A stretch of DNA of 64,000 nucleotides from Euptelea pleiosperma (GCA_035048495.1 CM068541.1:10361929-10425928); one strand, 5' to 3'; counted from the first letter of the stretch, positions 47,845-60,240 are shown. Translations and numbers: made by a program. Notes: a model not told the origin generated them from the sequence alone.

Positions 47845-48108
47845 TTGGAGTTGCAGAAAGAGATGGCTAATTCAAATGTGGCACAACTGTTCAAATTGAT
47901 TTTACTCATCTCAATGCTCATGGTGAGTTCGGCGGCACGTGCTTATCCGGGGCTTCAGCCCATGCAGAAGACAATCGATAGCCGCCTTATTTTACTTAGG
48001 TTAGGCTATCACCAAAGGAGGTCGACGTTGGACACGAGCATCACGCGAGTCTCACCTGGAGGCCCTGATCCCCAACATCACATTCAACCACCAGGATCAT
48101 TATACTAG
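47845..48108 (+). CDS. CLE peptide precursor (RVSPGGPDPQHH type)
   Basis: An 87-residue precursor, or 81 if the second ATG (47863, MANSNVAQLFK) is used. I prefer the second because it gives a compact signal peptide like other CLEs. The hydrophobic segment ILLISMLMVSSAARA is followed by a basic middle (YHQRRSTLDTSI) and the motif RVSPGGPDPQHH at 68-79, then a short tail IQPPGSLY. This 12-mer, as I recall it, is identical to that of Arabidopsis CLE5/CLE6. Outside the motif it does not align with the other CLEs here, and its promoter differs, so it is an older paralogue in the same neighbourhood. It is expected to be secreted and processed to a receptor-kinase ligand. Confidence 0.9.
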   Translation: MELQKEMANSNVAQLFKLILLISMLMVSSAARAYPGLQPMQKTIDSRLILLRLGYHQRRSTLDTSITRVSPGGPDPQHHIQPPGSLY

Positions 48109-48389
48109 ATCTCACTCGAGGTGTGTTTGGTTGCAGAAATAAAACTGCCCTTGAATAAACTAAAAACCGGGATAAAAGTAATCACACTGTTTTGCTAGCA
48201 AGGATATTATGGGGAGTGTGGATGGTGAGTACACTTAATCCATCAAAAGATGAATTTGTGTCCTTTCCAAAACATGTTTTTACTTGTCCCCCATAAAAGC
48301 TTATCTATCACAAACGAAAACCGGCAACCAAACACGCTCGAAGTGTGAGAGCCTCCTCTTTAACTAGTGTGGTACGTACAAGCATTTTG

Positions 48390-48722
48390 TGAAATTCAAT
48401 CTCGCATGTTTTGTTTTCAGTTTTCACCCGTAACGTAGCTTTCGTTTTTCTTTTTTTTTTTGATAAGTAGTAGCTTTCGTTTTTCACCCTAATGTATTTT
48501 TGTTTTTGCTTCTTGCAGCTATGTTGTTGTTCTAGTCTTTTGCGCAGATCATCTCGACCTCTTAGGCTACTTTTGTATCTTTATTGGCGTTTTCCCTAGC
48601 TAGTGTAATGTAGCTTTGTTTTTATTGCTTCTTGTTGTGTTGTTGTACTTCTTTCTTAGGCTAGTTTTGTACCTTTGTTGGCGTTTGTCCTAATAAATTC
48701 TATACTTATAAAAAAAAAAAAA
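48390..48722 (+). mobile_element. Poly(A)-tailed retroposon-like 3' end
   Basis: The sequence contains two versions of taggct(a/t)cttttgta(t/c)ct followed by ttggcgttt(t/g)ccct(a). It ends gtcctaataaattctatact, then tataaaaaaaaaaaaa. The ending is typical of plant LINE/SINE tails; an untranslated region of the CLE gene is an alternative. Confidence 0.35.
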
Positions 48723-48754
48723 GTCCCCATGCATCAGTGACTCCTATAACACAT

Positions 48755-49035
48755 TTGTAGCGGTGGGTCTTTTAGTGGCGGTTATTGTCATGGCTGCCAC
48801 TAAAAATGAACCCTATAGCAACGGTCAGTAAAAAAAAACGCCACTAAAGGCCCATATAGCAGCAATCAATTTCTGGCCGTAGCTAAAAGTCATCGGTAAA
48901 AAGGGTAATTTTCCCACCAACATTTTGGCAGGCACTATATAGCGGCGATCAGCCACTGGCCGCTGCTAAAACCCATCTATAGAGGTGGTTTTTTTTTCTG
49001 GCTGCCGCTAAAAGTCTGTCGCTAAAACCCAGTTT
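48755..49035. mobile_element. CACTA-type subterminal repeat fragment
   Basis: Many copies, in both directions, of tagcggcg / cgctaaaa-like units (for example gtagcggtggg, tagtggcgg, ctgccactaaaa, tatagcggcgatc, ggccgctgctaaaa, ctgccgctaaaa). Dense inverted copies of such a motif are typical of the ends of En/Spm (CACTA) elements. No terminal CACTA or transposase is seen. Confidence 0.55.
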
Positions 49036-49651
49036 AATTTTCATGTAAGTGCCCCCGTACTTCATATGTCGACCTCCATGGAACTTCTCTTATATGGAGC
49101 TGAGCTCGAAAAATCGGTGGCTATATGTAGGAGGGGATGAGGTTTATGGTCGATTGAAGATGATGAATAACTGTGTAGGACTAGTGGTGGTGCCTCATTA
49201 ATAAGCTTAGTTAGTGGATAATACGAGGTTTCCACAAGAGGGAAGTCGCATAAGAAACAATTTGGCTAAATAATTTTCTAATAAAACAATCTTGGCTGAG
49301 ACGTCTCGCTCTTGGTAAGGTAATAAGATAATACCAATGGTATAGATCATCTTCTGCATTTAAGTAATTAAAACTTTGTTTTTACAATATGTACGCCTTT
49401 TACGATATAATATTGACAATTTTTTTTTATTCTTTATTAACCATTAAATTTTTTTATTGTAACTTTTTTTTTGTACACTTCAATCTTTTGGCAATACCTT
49501 ATTCTGTCTCTATCAAGACGTCTCATTCTGTCAGCTTACTAAGATTTCGATAGAAATTAAGATTTTAAACCTTTCTTGAAGGTCAATGATCAATGCAATT
49601 GGACGATTACGAACATGCTGTATTGTAGCATTTTGCATGTGCAAAGGTGCC
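49036..49651. other. Intergenic DNA left of duplication copy 2
   Basis: AT-rich, no gene recognised. The junction with the duplicated block is at about 49652, where caaaggtgc changes to the shared ctttcaaaaactcttctttg. Confidence 0.5.
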
Positions 49652-51455
49652 CTTTCAAAAACTCTTCTTTGTAGCGTTATATTAATCTCCACTTAAATTA
49701 AGCCAAAAAACTTGGTGCAATATCTTTGCAATTAGAAAGGCAACCAACCCTAAGGACGATTTTTTTTCTTTTTTTCCCAAAAAGAAGAACTGCTACAGAC
49801 AAAGACCCATGAATTTAAATCTACTAATATTTTTTTCTCTTTTGTGGGGTAGCATTATCATCTATGCTGACACCTTAAAAGGCATTGTTTGCTCCACTTT
49901 CAGAAACTCCTCTTTGTAGCGTTTATATTAATTTAAATGATAAAAAGTCTTCCGACGTCAATGGATAAATAAAAATAAAAATAAAAATAAAGAGTCGTGC
50001 TACCACACGGATAACCTGACAAAATATATGAGGTTGAGGCGCCATTAATGATCGTTGGATTCAAGAGATTATCGGTCCACATGGCAACAACTATTTTATC
50101 CTTTGCAGTTGTTTCTTCCTAGTTAATAATAGCTTCAACCATATACTTTTTTTGTCTGGTTATACGTGGGGTAGCATTTTCCAAAAAATACAATTAAAAA
50201 AAAATTTTCTCCTAAACCTATTTCGTCCTCTATCATCGACTCGATGGAAGTACTCACAAAAGCCGCCACGGATACAAAAAGATAAAATCGAATACATTGT
50301 TTGGCTTTTTTAATTTAAATAACTGTCTTCTTGGATGTGGCGACTTTTTGGAGTAATATATAACTCTCAATCACAGTCAGTTGGCACTACTGCACGTGAA
50401 CATGCCTTCCGCTAATTATTTATAAATGGATTATCCATGTCGGGCAGTGTTAGCTAGCATCGTCTAGACCTTTGATAGTTGTCGAGATTTACACCCCACG
50501 AATCCCAAAGACTACCACACAAATTTCAAAGAACATTCGATTGTTTGGTTTATTCGAACACAAGGATCAGCATCCATCGAGCCAGCTTTTTAACTAAATG
50601 CCGGTTTCACTTAAAAATTATCGAAAAGCTACTTATCTCAAACACACAAGACCCACTTATCCGAGTAGGCTTTTGTTGCATATCGAAGGAGGAAGGTTTG
50701 CCACAATCATCAAATTGGTGGTCCAAAATTAAAACCCTATATCTTATTGTTTTGAGTTGTCAAACCCCACACCGATAACGGGACAAAAACATGTGCGCTT
50801 GACGCCATTCACTGTTCGATTAAAGAGATCTACGATCCACGAGGCAACAACTATTTTATCCTTTGCAGTTTTTAACAAGAGCCTCAATTGTATACATTTA
50901 ATTTTTTCATCCGTGGGGTATCATTTTCCATTTGTTTTATGCATTTCATCCACGATTCGTGGCTTTTCTGACTAAAAACCCGGGCTACGGTGTAATGGTG
51001 CGTAACCAATCCAGGAGTGTTAATGGTAAGAAATAACAAGTAAATTAATAAAGTCAACACTCGTTTTTATGATTTCAAATACCTCTAACTGTGCTACTAT
51101 GCCACCACTAGGAGTTTCGTTTTGAACTTTTAAGGTGCGCATTTCAAAATGCCTATGAATACGTTCATTTCTAATTTTGTCTTTCTTAGTCATTCCATCT
51201 CAACATCCTCTATCTCGCTACATAAATATACTTATTTAATTAAATTTATCTTACGACATCTAGATCTCTTACGTGACATCCACTGACTAGATGGTCCACA
51301 CCCACCAACAAATGTTCCACGAGAGACATTTTATGACGACTCTCTTACATGGCTAACGGTGTTTTTTTAACTTCAACTGTGTTTAGGTCTGAATATAAAG
51401 AAAAGTCGGCTAACAAATCTCAAACACTAGTAGTTCCAGACCCAAGAGGAGATCA

Positions 51456-51734
51456 ATGGCTAGCTCAAGGTTTTGTTTGTGTCTTATAATCTTGCTCTTG
51501 CTGTCGGTTGCGATAACTGAACAACACCCACTCGATCCATTTCTGGAGGGGAGGAAGCAAACTGAATTGTTTCGAACATTGTTAGAGAAGAGAGAAGGAT
51601 TCAAGGTGGGCTTGGGGAAAGAAGGGACAATTAAAAGCGAGTATGAGTCCAAGCGACAAAGCCCAGGAGGACCTGACCCGCAACACCATTCCAAGAATCT
51701 GCCTTTCGGAACTTTTGGCAGAACTTATGACTGA
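51456..51734 (+). CDS. CLE peptide precursor, duplicate of the 1830 copy
   Basis: 92 residues with the same layout as its twin: signal peptide about 1-22, motif RQSPGGPDPQHH at 67-78, tail ending FGTFGRTYD. It differs at residues 24 (His for Arg), 28 (Pro for Leu) and 83 (Pro for Ser); the peptide itself is unchanged. Pro 28 matches the 27.7-kb paralogue, so Leu in the 1830 copy is likely the derived state. It shares the shortened promoter without the TATA segment and the half-MITE in the 3' flank. Both open frames being intact suggests either recent duplication or selection. Confidence 0.92.
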   Translation: MASSRFCLCLIILLLLSVAITEQHPLDPFLEGRKQTELFRTLLEKREGFKVGLGKEGTIKSEYESKRQSPGGPDPQHHSKNLPFGTFGRTYD

Positions 51735-51837
51735 TAGTAATGAAGAAGCTGCATGTAAGAGAATTTTTGAAGCGGCGATCAGGTGCCAATGATCACGCGC
51801 GCGTCAAGCTTGTGAGGCGTGTGGTGTGTAATGGTGC

Positions 51838-51927
51838 AAAAAATAAAAAATAAAAAATAAAAAATAAAAAATAAAAAATAAAAAATAAAAAATAAAAAAT
51901 AAAAAATAAAAAATAAAAAATAAAAAA
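51838..51927 (+). repeat. (AAAAAAT)n microsatellite, copy 2
   Basis: About thirteen regular units, longer and cleaner than the tract at 2210-2286. Confidence 0.9.
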
Positions 51928-52139
51928 TGGAACTCGATCTACCTACTTATTGGACAAATGTCCAATATAAGGGTGTTTTAGTAACTTATCCTTGTGAGGC
52001 ATGTGGTGTGTAATGGATGAATAATGGATGAATAATGGCATTGCGTAGGGATTGGTTGGTATCCATTATCAAGATTCTCAACCAATTGTTGTTCTTCTTT
52101 GCTTCAACATAGCTTCAGTGAATGACTATTTGTCGTTGT

Positions 52140-54225
52140 TGAAGATCAAGTTTTAATTTATTGTTAAACTTGAGTTCTTACATGACCTACTCCAAGCTCT
52201 TATATAGAGCATTACAAGAATTCAAAACAGGAAAGAAATCTGAAGCAAATCAAATCTAATCCTAAGATATTATCCTAATCTTATGATGAGATACACCAAT
52301 AGAGATATGGTGTATCTTACATAATTTATTATGATATATATTCTCTAACATTCCCCCTCAAACTCATGGGAATCGGAGATCAATGATCGTCGTGAATTTG
52401 TCAAAATTCAGTGTCTTGAAGATTGAGTGTCGTTGAAGGATGTTATTACCATTTTAAGTTGTCTTGATGATTGAATCACCTTGATCAAGCCTTGAATTCC
52501 TTGCTTACTAGCTAGTGAATGAAGATGGTTGCCAGCCAAAATAGTGATCCATGATGGTCATATGGGATCTTATCCCAATAAGCTAGACTGAAACTCATCG
52601 AATTTTAATCGATCTGGATAAAGGGCCTTATTGGGCCAAGATGAGTGTGGGCATCTGTGTGCCTCACAAGCTTGGACTCTAAGAGACCTCAAGCAATAAA
52701 GTGTGTGGGTCTCTTCTGGACTGCACATGGAGACAATAGGCCTCTCTTTGGGCTCGACTGATGAAGGATGTGGGCCTCTTCTGGACCTCACATAAGCTTG
52801 GACTTTAAAAGTACACCAGCAAATTTCTTCTTCTTTTTTTTTGGCTGGACCTTGTTTTTATCCTCATGGGCTTGTGCCTCTATTGGCCATAATCAATTGG
52901 CAAATGCTTGAGTCAAGTGGGCTTGGCTAGTGCTTGTGGGCATCTTCCCTAACGGACTTGGGCTTCCTTTTTTTTCATCCGAACCAACACGGAAATAGGG
53001 GTTTGGAGGGTTTTCGAAATCCATGAAGTAGACACGCGACTCACGGCGGCGGCTGAAGCGACAATGGCAATGACATCAACAACGAAGGCGATAGTATAGC
53101 GACAACTGGTTGCAGCTCCGTTGAGGGATTTTAAATGACAACTTGAAGTACAAGGGCATTTGGAAGCTACAACAGACCCCGTTTTATGATTGGGGAGGAC
53201 CGTTCGGCCGCCATGGGTGATGTTCGTTGAGGATGGAGATGGTGAAGAAAGATGCCGTCGAGTAATTGTTGGCGGAGCATGGGAGATGTACAAGCCGCCC
53301 ATGGTGGTGGGGTTGTTGAAACCCTTTTTTTTAGGGTTGGTACCAATAACAGAGATAGCAACATCTCTCTAGGGCTCTCACTCCCAGATGCAAGGACAAG
53401 AACAATGGAGATCGGTTATTGTTTGGAAGGCAGAAGGGCTGCTGTAATGGCAGAGGCCATGGTAGAACTGTTGCTCGTTAATGGCAGAGAACTGAGCAGA
53501 TCAGAAACAAGTAGAGTGGTATCTCTCTATTAAACGGGTGCACAATATCAACGTCACTAGATTCAACAAGGGTTCAATAGAGGGGTTTCTAAAACCCAAT
53601 AAGAAGATGGTTACAACATCATGACGGTGACAGAACCTTGATTTGGAAATCGCGATAATGAAACCCCAATATCTCTTTCTTTTTTTCTTGCCCCTGGTGT
53701 GGGTGGTTGCCAAAGAAGATATTGTTGCCAATGAGGAATAGAGGTGCCGCTATTGTTGGATGAGGAGTAGCGGTGGTAACGGCGCGCGGAGATTGCGGCT
53801 GCGGAGATATCTGCTACAGTAGTAGTGCCCGACGATGATGGTGGAAAGATCAGCACTGCTAAGAAAAAGAAAGGGTTTGTTGGGCCCTTAATGATGAGTG
53901 ATACTAAATCTAAAAATACCAGGCCCGACGGGCAACAAAGGTGCCGCCTGTCCGAAGAACGATGGACCACGTGGAGGTCAGAAGAGCACAGGTCGGATGA
54001 CTCGCTCTGATACCGTGAAGAAGTTTTAGTTTATTGCTAAACTTGAGTTCTTACGTAAGATCTACTACAAGTTCTTATATAGAGCATTACAGGAATTCAA
54101 AACATGAAAGAAATCCTAAGCAAATCAAATCTAATCCTAAGATATTATCCTAATCTTGTGATGAGATATGACAATAGTGATATAGTGTATTTCACACAAT
54201 TTATAATGATATATATTCTCTAACA
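52140..54225 (-). mobile_element. Non-coding LTR retroelement, copy 2
   Basis: Same element as 2498-4598, with the same target duplication gttgt (52135-52139, 54226-54230). The primer-site complement here reads ctctgataccg, one base different from copy 1. It was therefore carried by the segmental duplication and is not a second insertion. No gag or pol. Confidence 0.88.
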
Positions 54226-54346
54226 GTTGTAAGTTCTTTTTCGTTTTTGTTATCAACTAACAAGCCTGTCATACTTATTGTGATGACTAGCATAATGTTG
54301 ATGCTGCTGCTTCTATTAACAATGGTAACTGCTTTTGTTTTTTATT

Positions 54347-54350
<4 letters not shown>

Positions 54351-54391
<41 letters not shown>
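54351..54391 (+). repeat. (AG)n microsatellite, copy 2
   Basis: About 20 AG units, counterpart of 4723-4765. Confidence 0.93.
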
Positions 54392-54392
<1 letters not shown>

Positions 54393-55914
54393 TGTTTTGA
54401 GGAGTTAAGGGTATTTTTGAAAAAAAGTAAAAGTAAATTGAATTTTTTTAATCTTTCATGTTGAAAATTGACCTTCCACGAACCAACAGCAATTAGAGAG
54501 AACTGAAAAGATCAATCACACAGGCACAACAAATGGACGTGGTACGTCAGTGTACATACATCCATGGGTGAGAAGAGCTCTTTCACTATCTCTAAAGAAT
54601 TAAGGTTATAATAGTTTCCTCTCTCTCACTCTTTCAATGTACAAGAGAAACCTCAACAATGATTTACTCTATGACCCTATTTAGTATATGACCAACTTGG
54701 GTTGGGTGAATTAAAACCCATCCACTTGACCTTACAATTGGCAGATAGATCTGTGAAAGTATCTAGGGGAATAGTAAAAGATGTCTTAGTGCAAGTCGAT
54801 AAATTCTAGGCCGACCATTTCTTGCGACTTCAAATGCTTTAATTAATTGTAGAAATGGTATCATGAAAATTTTCTTTGCCAATATATATGACAGTAGAAT
54901 TTAACATCTTTAATATATGTAAGAAAAGGAATAATGAGTAAGATCTACATGTATGGGGTGACTATGATAGAGAGCCTTGTGCAAAATGATTTTACTCAAT
55001 ATAATTGTGTGTGGACCCCTAAAAGCATGTTTAGCTCATTTTGGATATTTAGATGTTAATGATGTTATTGAGGAAGTAAATGTCCTTCTACACTGAGAAG
55101 TGGAAGTTTCATTTTGAACAATATAATTACTAATTATTAGTGAGTCTTAACTACTTCCCGCTTCCATCGAAATACCAAAAAACTTGACCTTAAACTGTTA
55201 CTATCTAAAATCAAGTATAGCTATTTAAGTCGAGAAGAAACATTTTCTGTGGTGATCTCTTCACAATTGAATGGGAATCAGCCATAGGATATGGCTATAG
55301 TTGACATCGATCAAGGAAATTAGCCCTATGATTTGCATTCATATATAAGATACATCAAATGGGAGAATGCCAAACCTATCCGAGAGCTGCAAACTCTGAT
55401 AGTTAGTAAGAGTCATACCCAAATAGTTCCCAAAAAGTTAGGCATTTCCTAATTAAGGAGAATAGTGACTTAGTTCCAACTAGAAAAGTACTAGTTGGAG
55501 AGTCTATATTGACCATATGAAATTCATGAATTCGGTCACCAGGACCATTTCCATTTGTCATTCGTTGACTAAATTCTACAGAGGCTAGCAAGACATAAAT
55601 TTTACTATTTCCTAGATGGTTATTCTGGCTACAACCAAATAAAAACAGTCCTCGAAGATCAAGAGAAAACTACATTACTTGTCCATTTAACATGCTTGGT
55701 TAGTATATTTTCTGCATGGTTGATGTGCTTCATTTGATGAAGTCTGAACAACTTGAAGTTAATACTAGTTCGTGTGATCCAGCACAGTTGGACAATTATT
55801 ATCCAAACTGCGGCATGAGAGGGTGCCACGTGTATGTTGCTGATGAGAACCGTCATTGCAAGTTTTGTTAGGTCTTGCTAATTTCGATAATTGCCCTTTG
55901 CGAATAAAAAAAGA

Positions 55915-58753
55915 GCAAATATATTAAAATCTACATTCTTACGTTTCATTTCCCTTCTTCATTTTTCTTTTTTTATTATCTCTAGAACAAAGCCAATCCA
56001 TTAAGCTTCCTCTTTTTTACTTTACTTTCTCTAAAGATATTTAAAAACATTTAGGGGAATTGTTCGGACTCGGATTCCTCGTTATTAGTGAGATATACTA
56101 TTATAGCCCTAATAAACTTAATAAAAACTAGATGCTTTTCATCAAATGACCTAATTTTTTTTTTACCAAACTGCCTCTTAGAAGAGAATGACTTTTAGAA
56201 AACAGAAAAATAATAGACCTTCATCTTTCTTTTCATTCTTTCTTTTTTTTAGTTAAAAGAATGGGTTGAGTTTTGTTTCTCTTTACATGGAAAATGGAAA
56301 GGGAAAGGGAAAGGGAAAGAGAAGAAATGGAAAGAGATTGGCGTAATGGGGTTTGGCGTTACTGATATAATGGTCATTGAAATTTGTTTTGCACGTACCT
56401 CTAATAGTCAACATCAATATGCTGGCGCCATACGACGCTCTACCTCAACATAACACTCGTTGAATTTGAGACTTATAATTAAGTTGGAACATGGAACACC
56501 ATTCACGTGTATATGCTATTTTTCTCTACCTAGCTAGATACCAATTCGGCCAAAAATCTTAGCCAACCCATACATCATTTTTGAACGCCCAAAATCTAGT
56601 GATAAGATCCAAGAACATGTCATCTGTCATAGATTTAGTACAGTTGCTGTGTAAGATCTTGGTGGCAAATCCAAATATATTTAAAATCTACATTAATTCT
56701 TATGTTTCATTTCATTTTTTTCTTCTTTCTTTATCTCTGCAATAAATTCAATCCAAGTTTACTCTTTTTTTTCACATTACTTTCTCTAAAGATATGAAAA
56801 AAATAATTAGGAGAATTGTTTAGACTCGGATTCCTCATTATTATGAAGAGATAATATTATAACCGTAATAACCTTAATAAAAAATAGATGCTTTTCATAA
56901 AATGATCACCTAAATATATTTACTAAATTGTATCTTAATTAGAAGAGAAAGACTTATTTTTTTGTGACGGGGGTGTCCGGATCTCTTCGAGACCGGATTA
57001 AATCCCTCGGGTACGTGCTGAACCCTTTGACATGCACCGGGCGCTTCTAGGATGAATCCCAGTAGGTGGCCTTCAAGACTTTTTGAAAACAGAAAATAAG
57101 ACAATAAAGACTTTTATTTCTTTCTTCTTTTTTAATTAAAAGAATGGGTTGAGCTAGTTTTGTTTCTCTATACATGTACATGGAAAGCTATCACAAGAAT
57201 ATAGTGATCGAACAGCTATCGCTTAGCTGCTTCACGTATTACGAAAGTCGTATTGCCCTAGTCCTCTATAGGGACTGTCCATGGGTGACTCATCTTCCTG
57301 TGTTACCGAGATTCATGAAAGAGATGAAGAAGCATTAAGGGCAACTATCGGAGCTAGTCCGAAACTCCACCTCGTAGGGGATGTAGTGGGGTTAACTTCC
57401 TTTCTTGTAGCTGCAGGAGCGTTTAGTCACCAACTGGAGGGAAGGCATCTTTAACCTACAGAAAAGGAAAGAGAAACCAAAAGGGAAAGGGAAAGGGATC
57501 GGCGTAATGGGGTTTGACGTTACTGATATAATGGTCGTTGAAATTTGTTTTGCACGTACCTCGAATAGTCAACATCAATATGCTGGCACCATACGACGCT
57601 CTACCTCAACATCACACTCATTGAATTTGAGACTTATAATTAAGTTGGAACATGGAACACCATTCACGTGTATATGGCTATTTTTCTCTACCTAGCTAGA
57701 TACCAATTCGGCCAAAAATCTTAGCCAACCCATACATCATTGTTGAACGCCCAAAATCTAGTGATAAGATCCAAGAACGTGTCATCTGTCATAGATTTAG
57801 TATAGTTGCTGTGTAAGATCTTGGTGGTGAATCCAAGTATATTTAAAATCTACATTAATTCTTATGTTTCATTTCATTTTTTTCTTCTTTCTTTATCTCT
57901 GCAATAAATTCAATCCAAGTTTACTCTTTTTTTTCACATTACTTTCTCTAAAGATATGAAAAAAATAATTAGGAGAATTGTTTAGACTCGGATTCCTCAT
58001 TATTATGAAGAGATAATATTATAACCGTAATAACCTTAATAAAAAATAGATGCTTTTCATAAAATGATCACCTAAATATATTTACTAAATTGTAACTTAA
58101 TTAGAAGAGAAAGACTTCTTTTTTTGTGACAGGGGTGTCCGGATCTCTTCGAGACCAGACTAAATCCCTCGGGTACGTGCCAAACCCTTTGACACGCACT
58201 GGGCGCTTCTCGGATGAATCCTAGTAGGATGGCCTTCAAGACGTTTTGAAAACTGAAAATAAGAGAATAAAGACTTTTCTTTCTTCTTTTTTAATACAAA
58301 GAATGGGTTGAGCTAGTTTTGTTTCTCTTTACATGTACATGGACAGTTATCGCAAGAATATAGCGATCGAAGAACTATCGCTCAGCTGCTTCACGTATTA
58401 CGAAAGTCGTATTGCCGTAGTCCTCTATAGGGGCTGTCCATGGGTGACTCGTCTTCCTGTGTTACCGAGATTCATGAAAGAGATGAGGAAGCATTAAGGG
58501 CAACTATCGGAGCTAGTGCAGAATTCCACCTCGGGGGATGTAGTGGAGTTAACTTCCTTTCCTGTAGCTACTGGAGCGTATAGTCACCAACTGGAGGGAA
58601 GGCATCTCTAACCTACAGAAAAGGAAAGAGAAACCGAAAGGGAAAGGGAAAGGGATCATCGTAATGGGGTTTGGCGTTACTGATATAATGGTCGTTGAAA
58701 TTTGTTTTGTATGTACCTCGAATAGTCGACATCAATATGTTGGGACTATACGA
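55915..58753 (+). repeat. Tandem array of 1.16-kb units, copy 2
   Basis: Three units: about 55915-56672 (short), 56673-57834 (1162 bases, with the extra blocks) and 57835-58753 (cut by the MITE). The first is a hybrid: its left half matches unit A of copy 1 (ttattagtgagatatact) and its right half matches unit C (aataatagaccttc, ggaaagagaagaaatggaaa). Confidence 0.88.
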
Positions 58754-59092
58754 GCTTCTGTCACAATGAAAATCACAGGCCATGTGGCACACTATTAGTG
58801 GACGATGACCGTATGGATGTTTGGCCAGTCCCTCAGTGGACCTCTAAACCAAAAATCAGCCTGATTAGTGATTTCTAAGCGATTCGATTGAAGTTATTTT
58901 CATGGGTTGATTTTAACGGTAAGAATTCGAGCATTATTGAGCGTTATTTGGGTGCAGAGATCCAAAGGTTGTAAATCACTAATCAGGCTGATTTTTGGTT
59001 TAGAGGTCCACTGAGGGACTGGCCAAACATCCATACGGCCATCGTCCACTAATAGTGTGCACGTGGCCTGTGATTTTCATTGTGACAGAAGC
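58754..59092. mobile_element. Long-armed MITE upstream of the broken lipase
   Basis: Copy of 15071-15405 with a better kept right end (cattgtgacagaagc), so the terminal repeats gcttctgtcacaatg are clear. The arms are about 120 bases. Confidence 0.8.
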
Positions 59093-59405
59093 ATCGATCT
59101 GTCAGAACGCTGTAATAGAAGTTTTACTGTCAACGTAACGATATCACCTTTTTGGGAGCACAGTATCTCGTTTAAGGAAGACGACACAAAACCGTGTGAG
59201 GCATGATATCAATAAAGTGGCACGTTTCCTCGTACTGATTGAACGGTCATGATTGATGAGCTTGCATCATATGACGTAGAGCAAAATACCATATATATGT
59301 CATCAGTTGCTGAGGGATAAATCCATAGGACAGATGGCATTTAACTATAAGTGCATAGTTGCAGGATCACTGGATCAAAAAGTTATACGATAAAAAATTT
59401 TCTCT

Positions 59406-59416
59406 TCTATAAATAG
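59406..59416 (+). promoter_or_regulatory. TATA box of the broken lipase copy
   Basis: tctataaatagg, identical in sequence and context to the box of the intact gene. Confidence 0.7.
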
Positions 59417-59509
59417 GTCTCAGCTCTTTCCCTTCGTAGCAAACCACTCTTTATCACCAAGATCGAACAGCCCATTTTCCTTCCCTCACCCCTCACAGTT
59501 TTCATCATC

Positions 59510-60240
59510 ATGGCTTTGATCACCACAACAGAACCAACATGGGAAGAATTGCCAGGGAAAAAGCAATGGGAAGGTCTGCTTGACCCTCTTGACATCAATC
59601 TCCGGAAACTTATCCTCCGCTGTGGAGACTTCTGCCAGGCAACTTACGACGCATTCAATAGCGACGGACACTCCAAGTACTGTGGTAGTAGCCGCTACGG
59701 CAAGCGCTCATTCTTCCACGAAGTCGCACTCCCATTAGCAGAAAATTATGACGTCGTTGCCTTCCTTTATGCCACTGCTAGCTCCAAAAAGGACTTACCA
59801 GGCTGGTTTATCCAGTCCCGCTCAGTTGAAAGTTGGGATCCTGCGCGTGAAACCAATTGGATGGGATACATCGCTGTCACCACAGATGAAGTCAGTAAAG
59901 CCACCGGTAGACGCGAAATCTACGTCGCTTGGCGAGGCACCATAAGACCTCTTGAATTGTTCCACGGCTTCAATGTACAGTTGGTAGATGCAGAAGTGTT
60001 GACTGTCAACGACGACAACGATGGTAACAGCCGTGGTCGGCTTTTTGACGATAAGACACCAAAGATCATGAACGGTGGCTCACCATTTACACTTCTGACA
60101 ACCCAAATTCTTCTTACATCGAACATAGTGCAAGAACCCAACTTCGAACCAAGATCAATTAATTGGTGAATCAGTACAAAGAAGAGAATCTAAGCATAAC
60201 GTTCACTGGCCACAGCCTCGGCGGGGCTCTGTCGCTGCTA
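59510..60240 (+). pseudogene. Truncated lipase copy, frameshifted and interrupted
   Basis: The first 188 or so codons match the intact lipase (one visible change, Leu15 to Pro). At about 60075 the run ggtt is reduced to ggt, shifting the frame, and translation stops at 60167-60169 after 219 residues. The bases for the catalytic GHSLGG are still present (about 60208-60225) but out of frame. At 60240 the sequence switches to a PIF/Harbinger end. The product would lack Ser, Asp and His of the triad. Promoter and leader are intact, so a transcript could still be made. Confidence 0.9.

Larger units (their letters stand above)
49652..60240 (+). repeat. Segmental duplication, copy 2
   Basis: Same orientation as 18-16440 and nearly identical over long stretches, with scattered substitutions and small indels. 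Against copy 1 it lacks the LTR-type sequence, MITE and unit B (6.6-11.4 kb) and one more array unit, and has about 117 extra bases at about 59137-59245. It ends where a PIF/Harbinger element interrupts the lipase. Confidence 0.95.
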
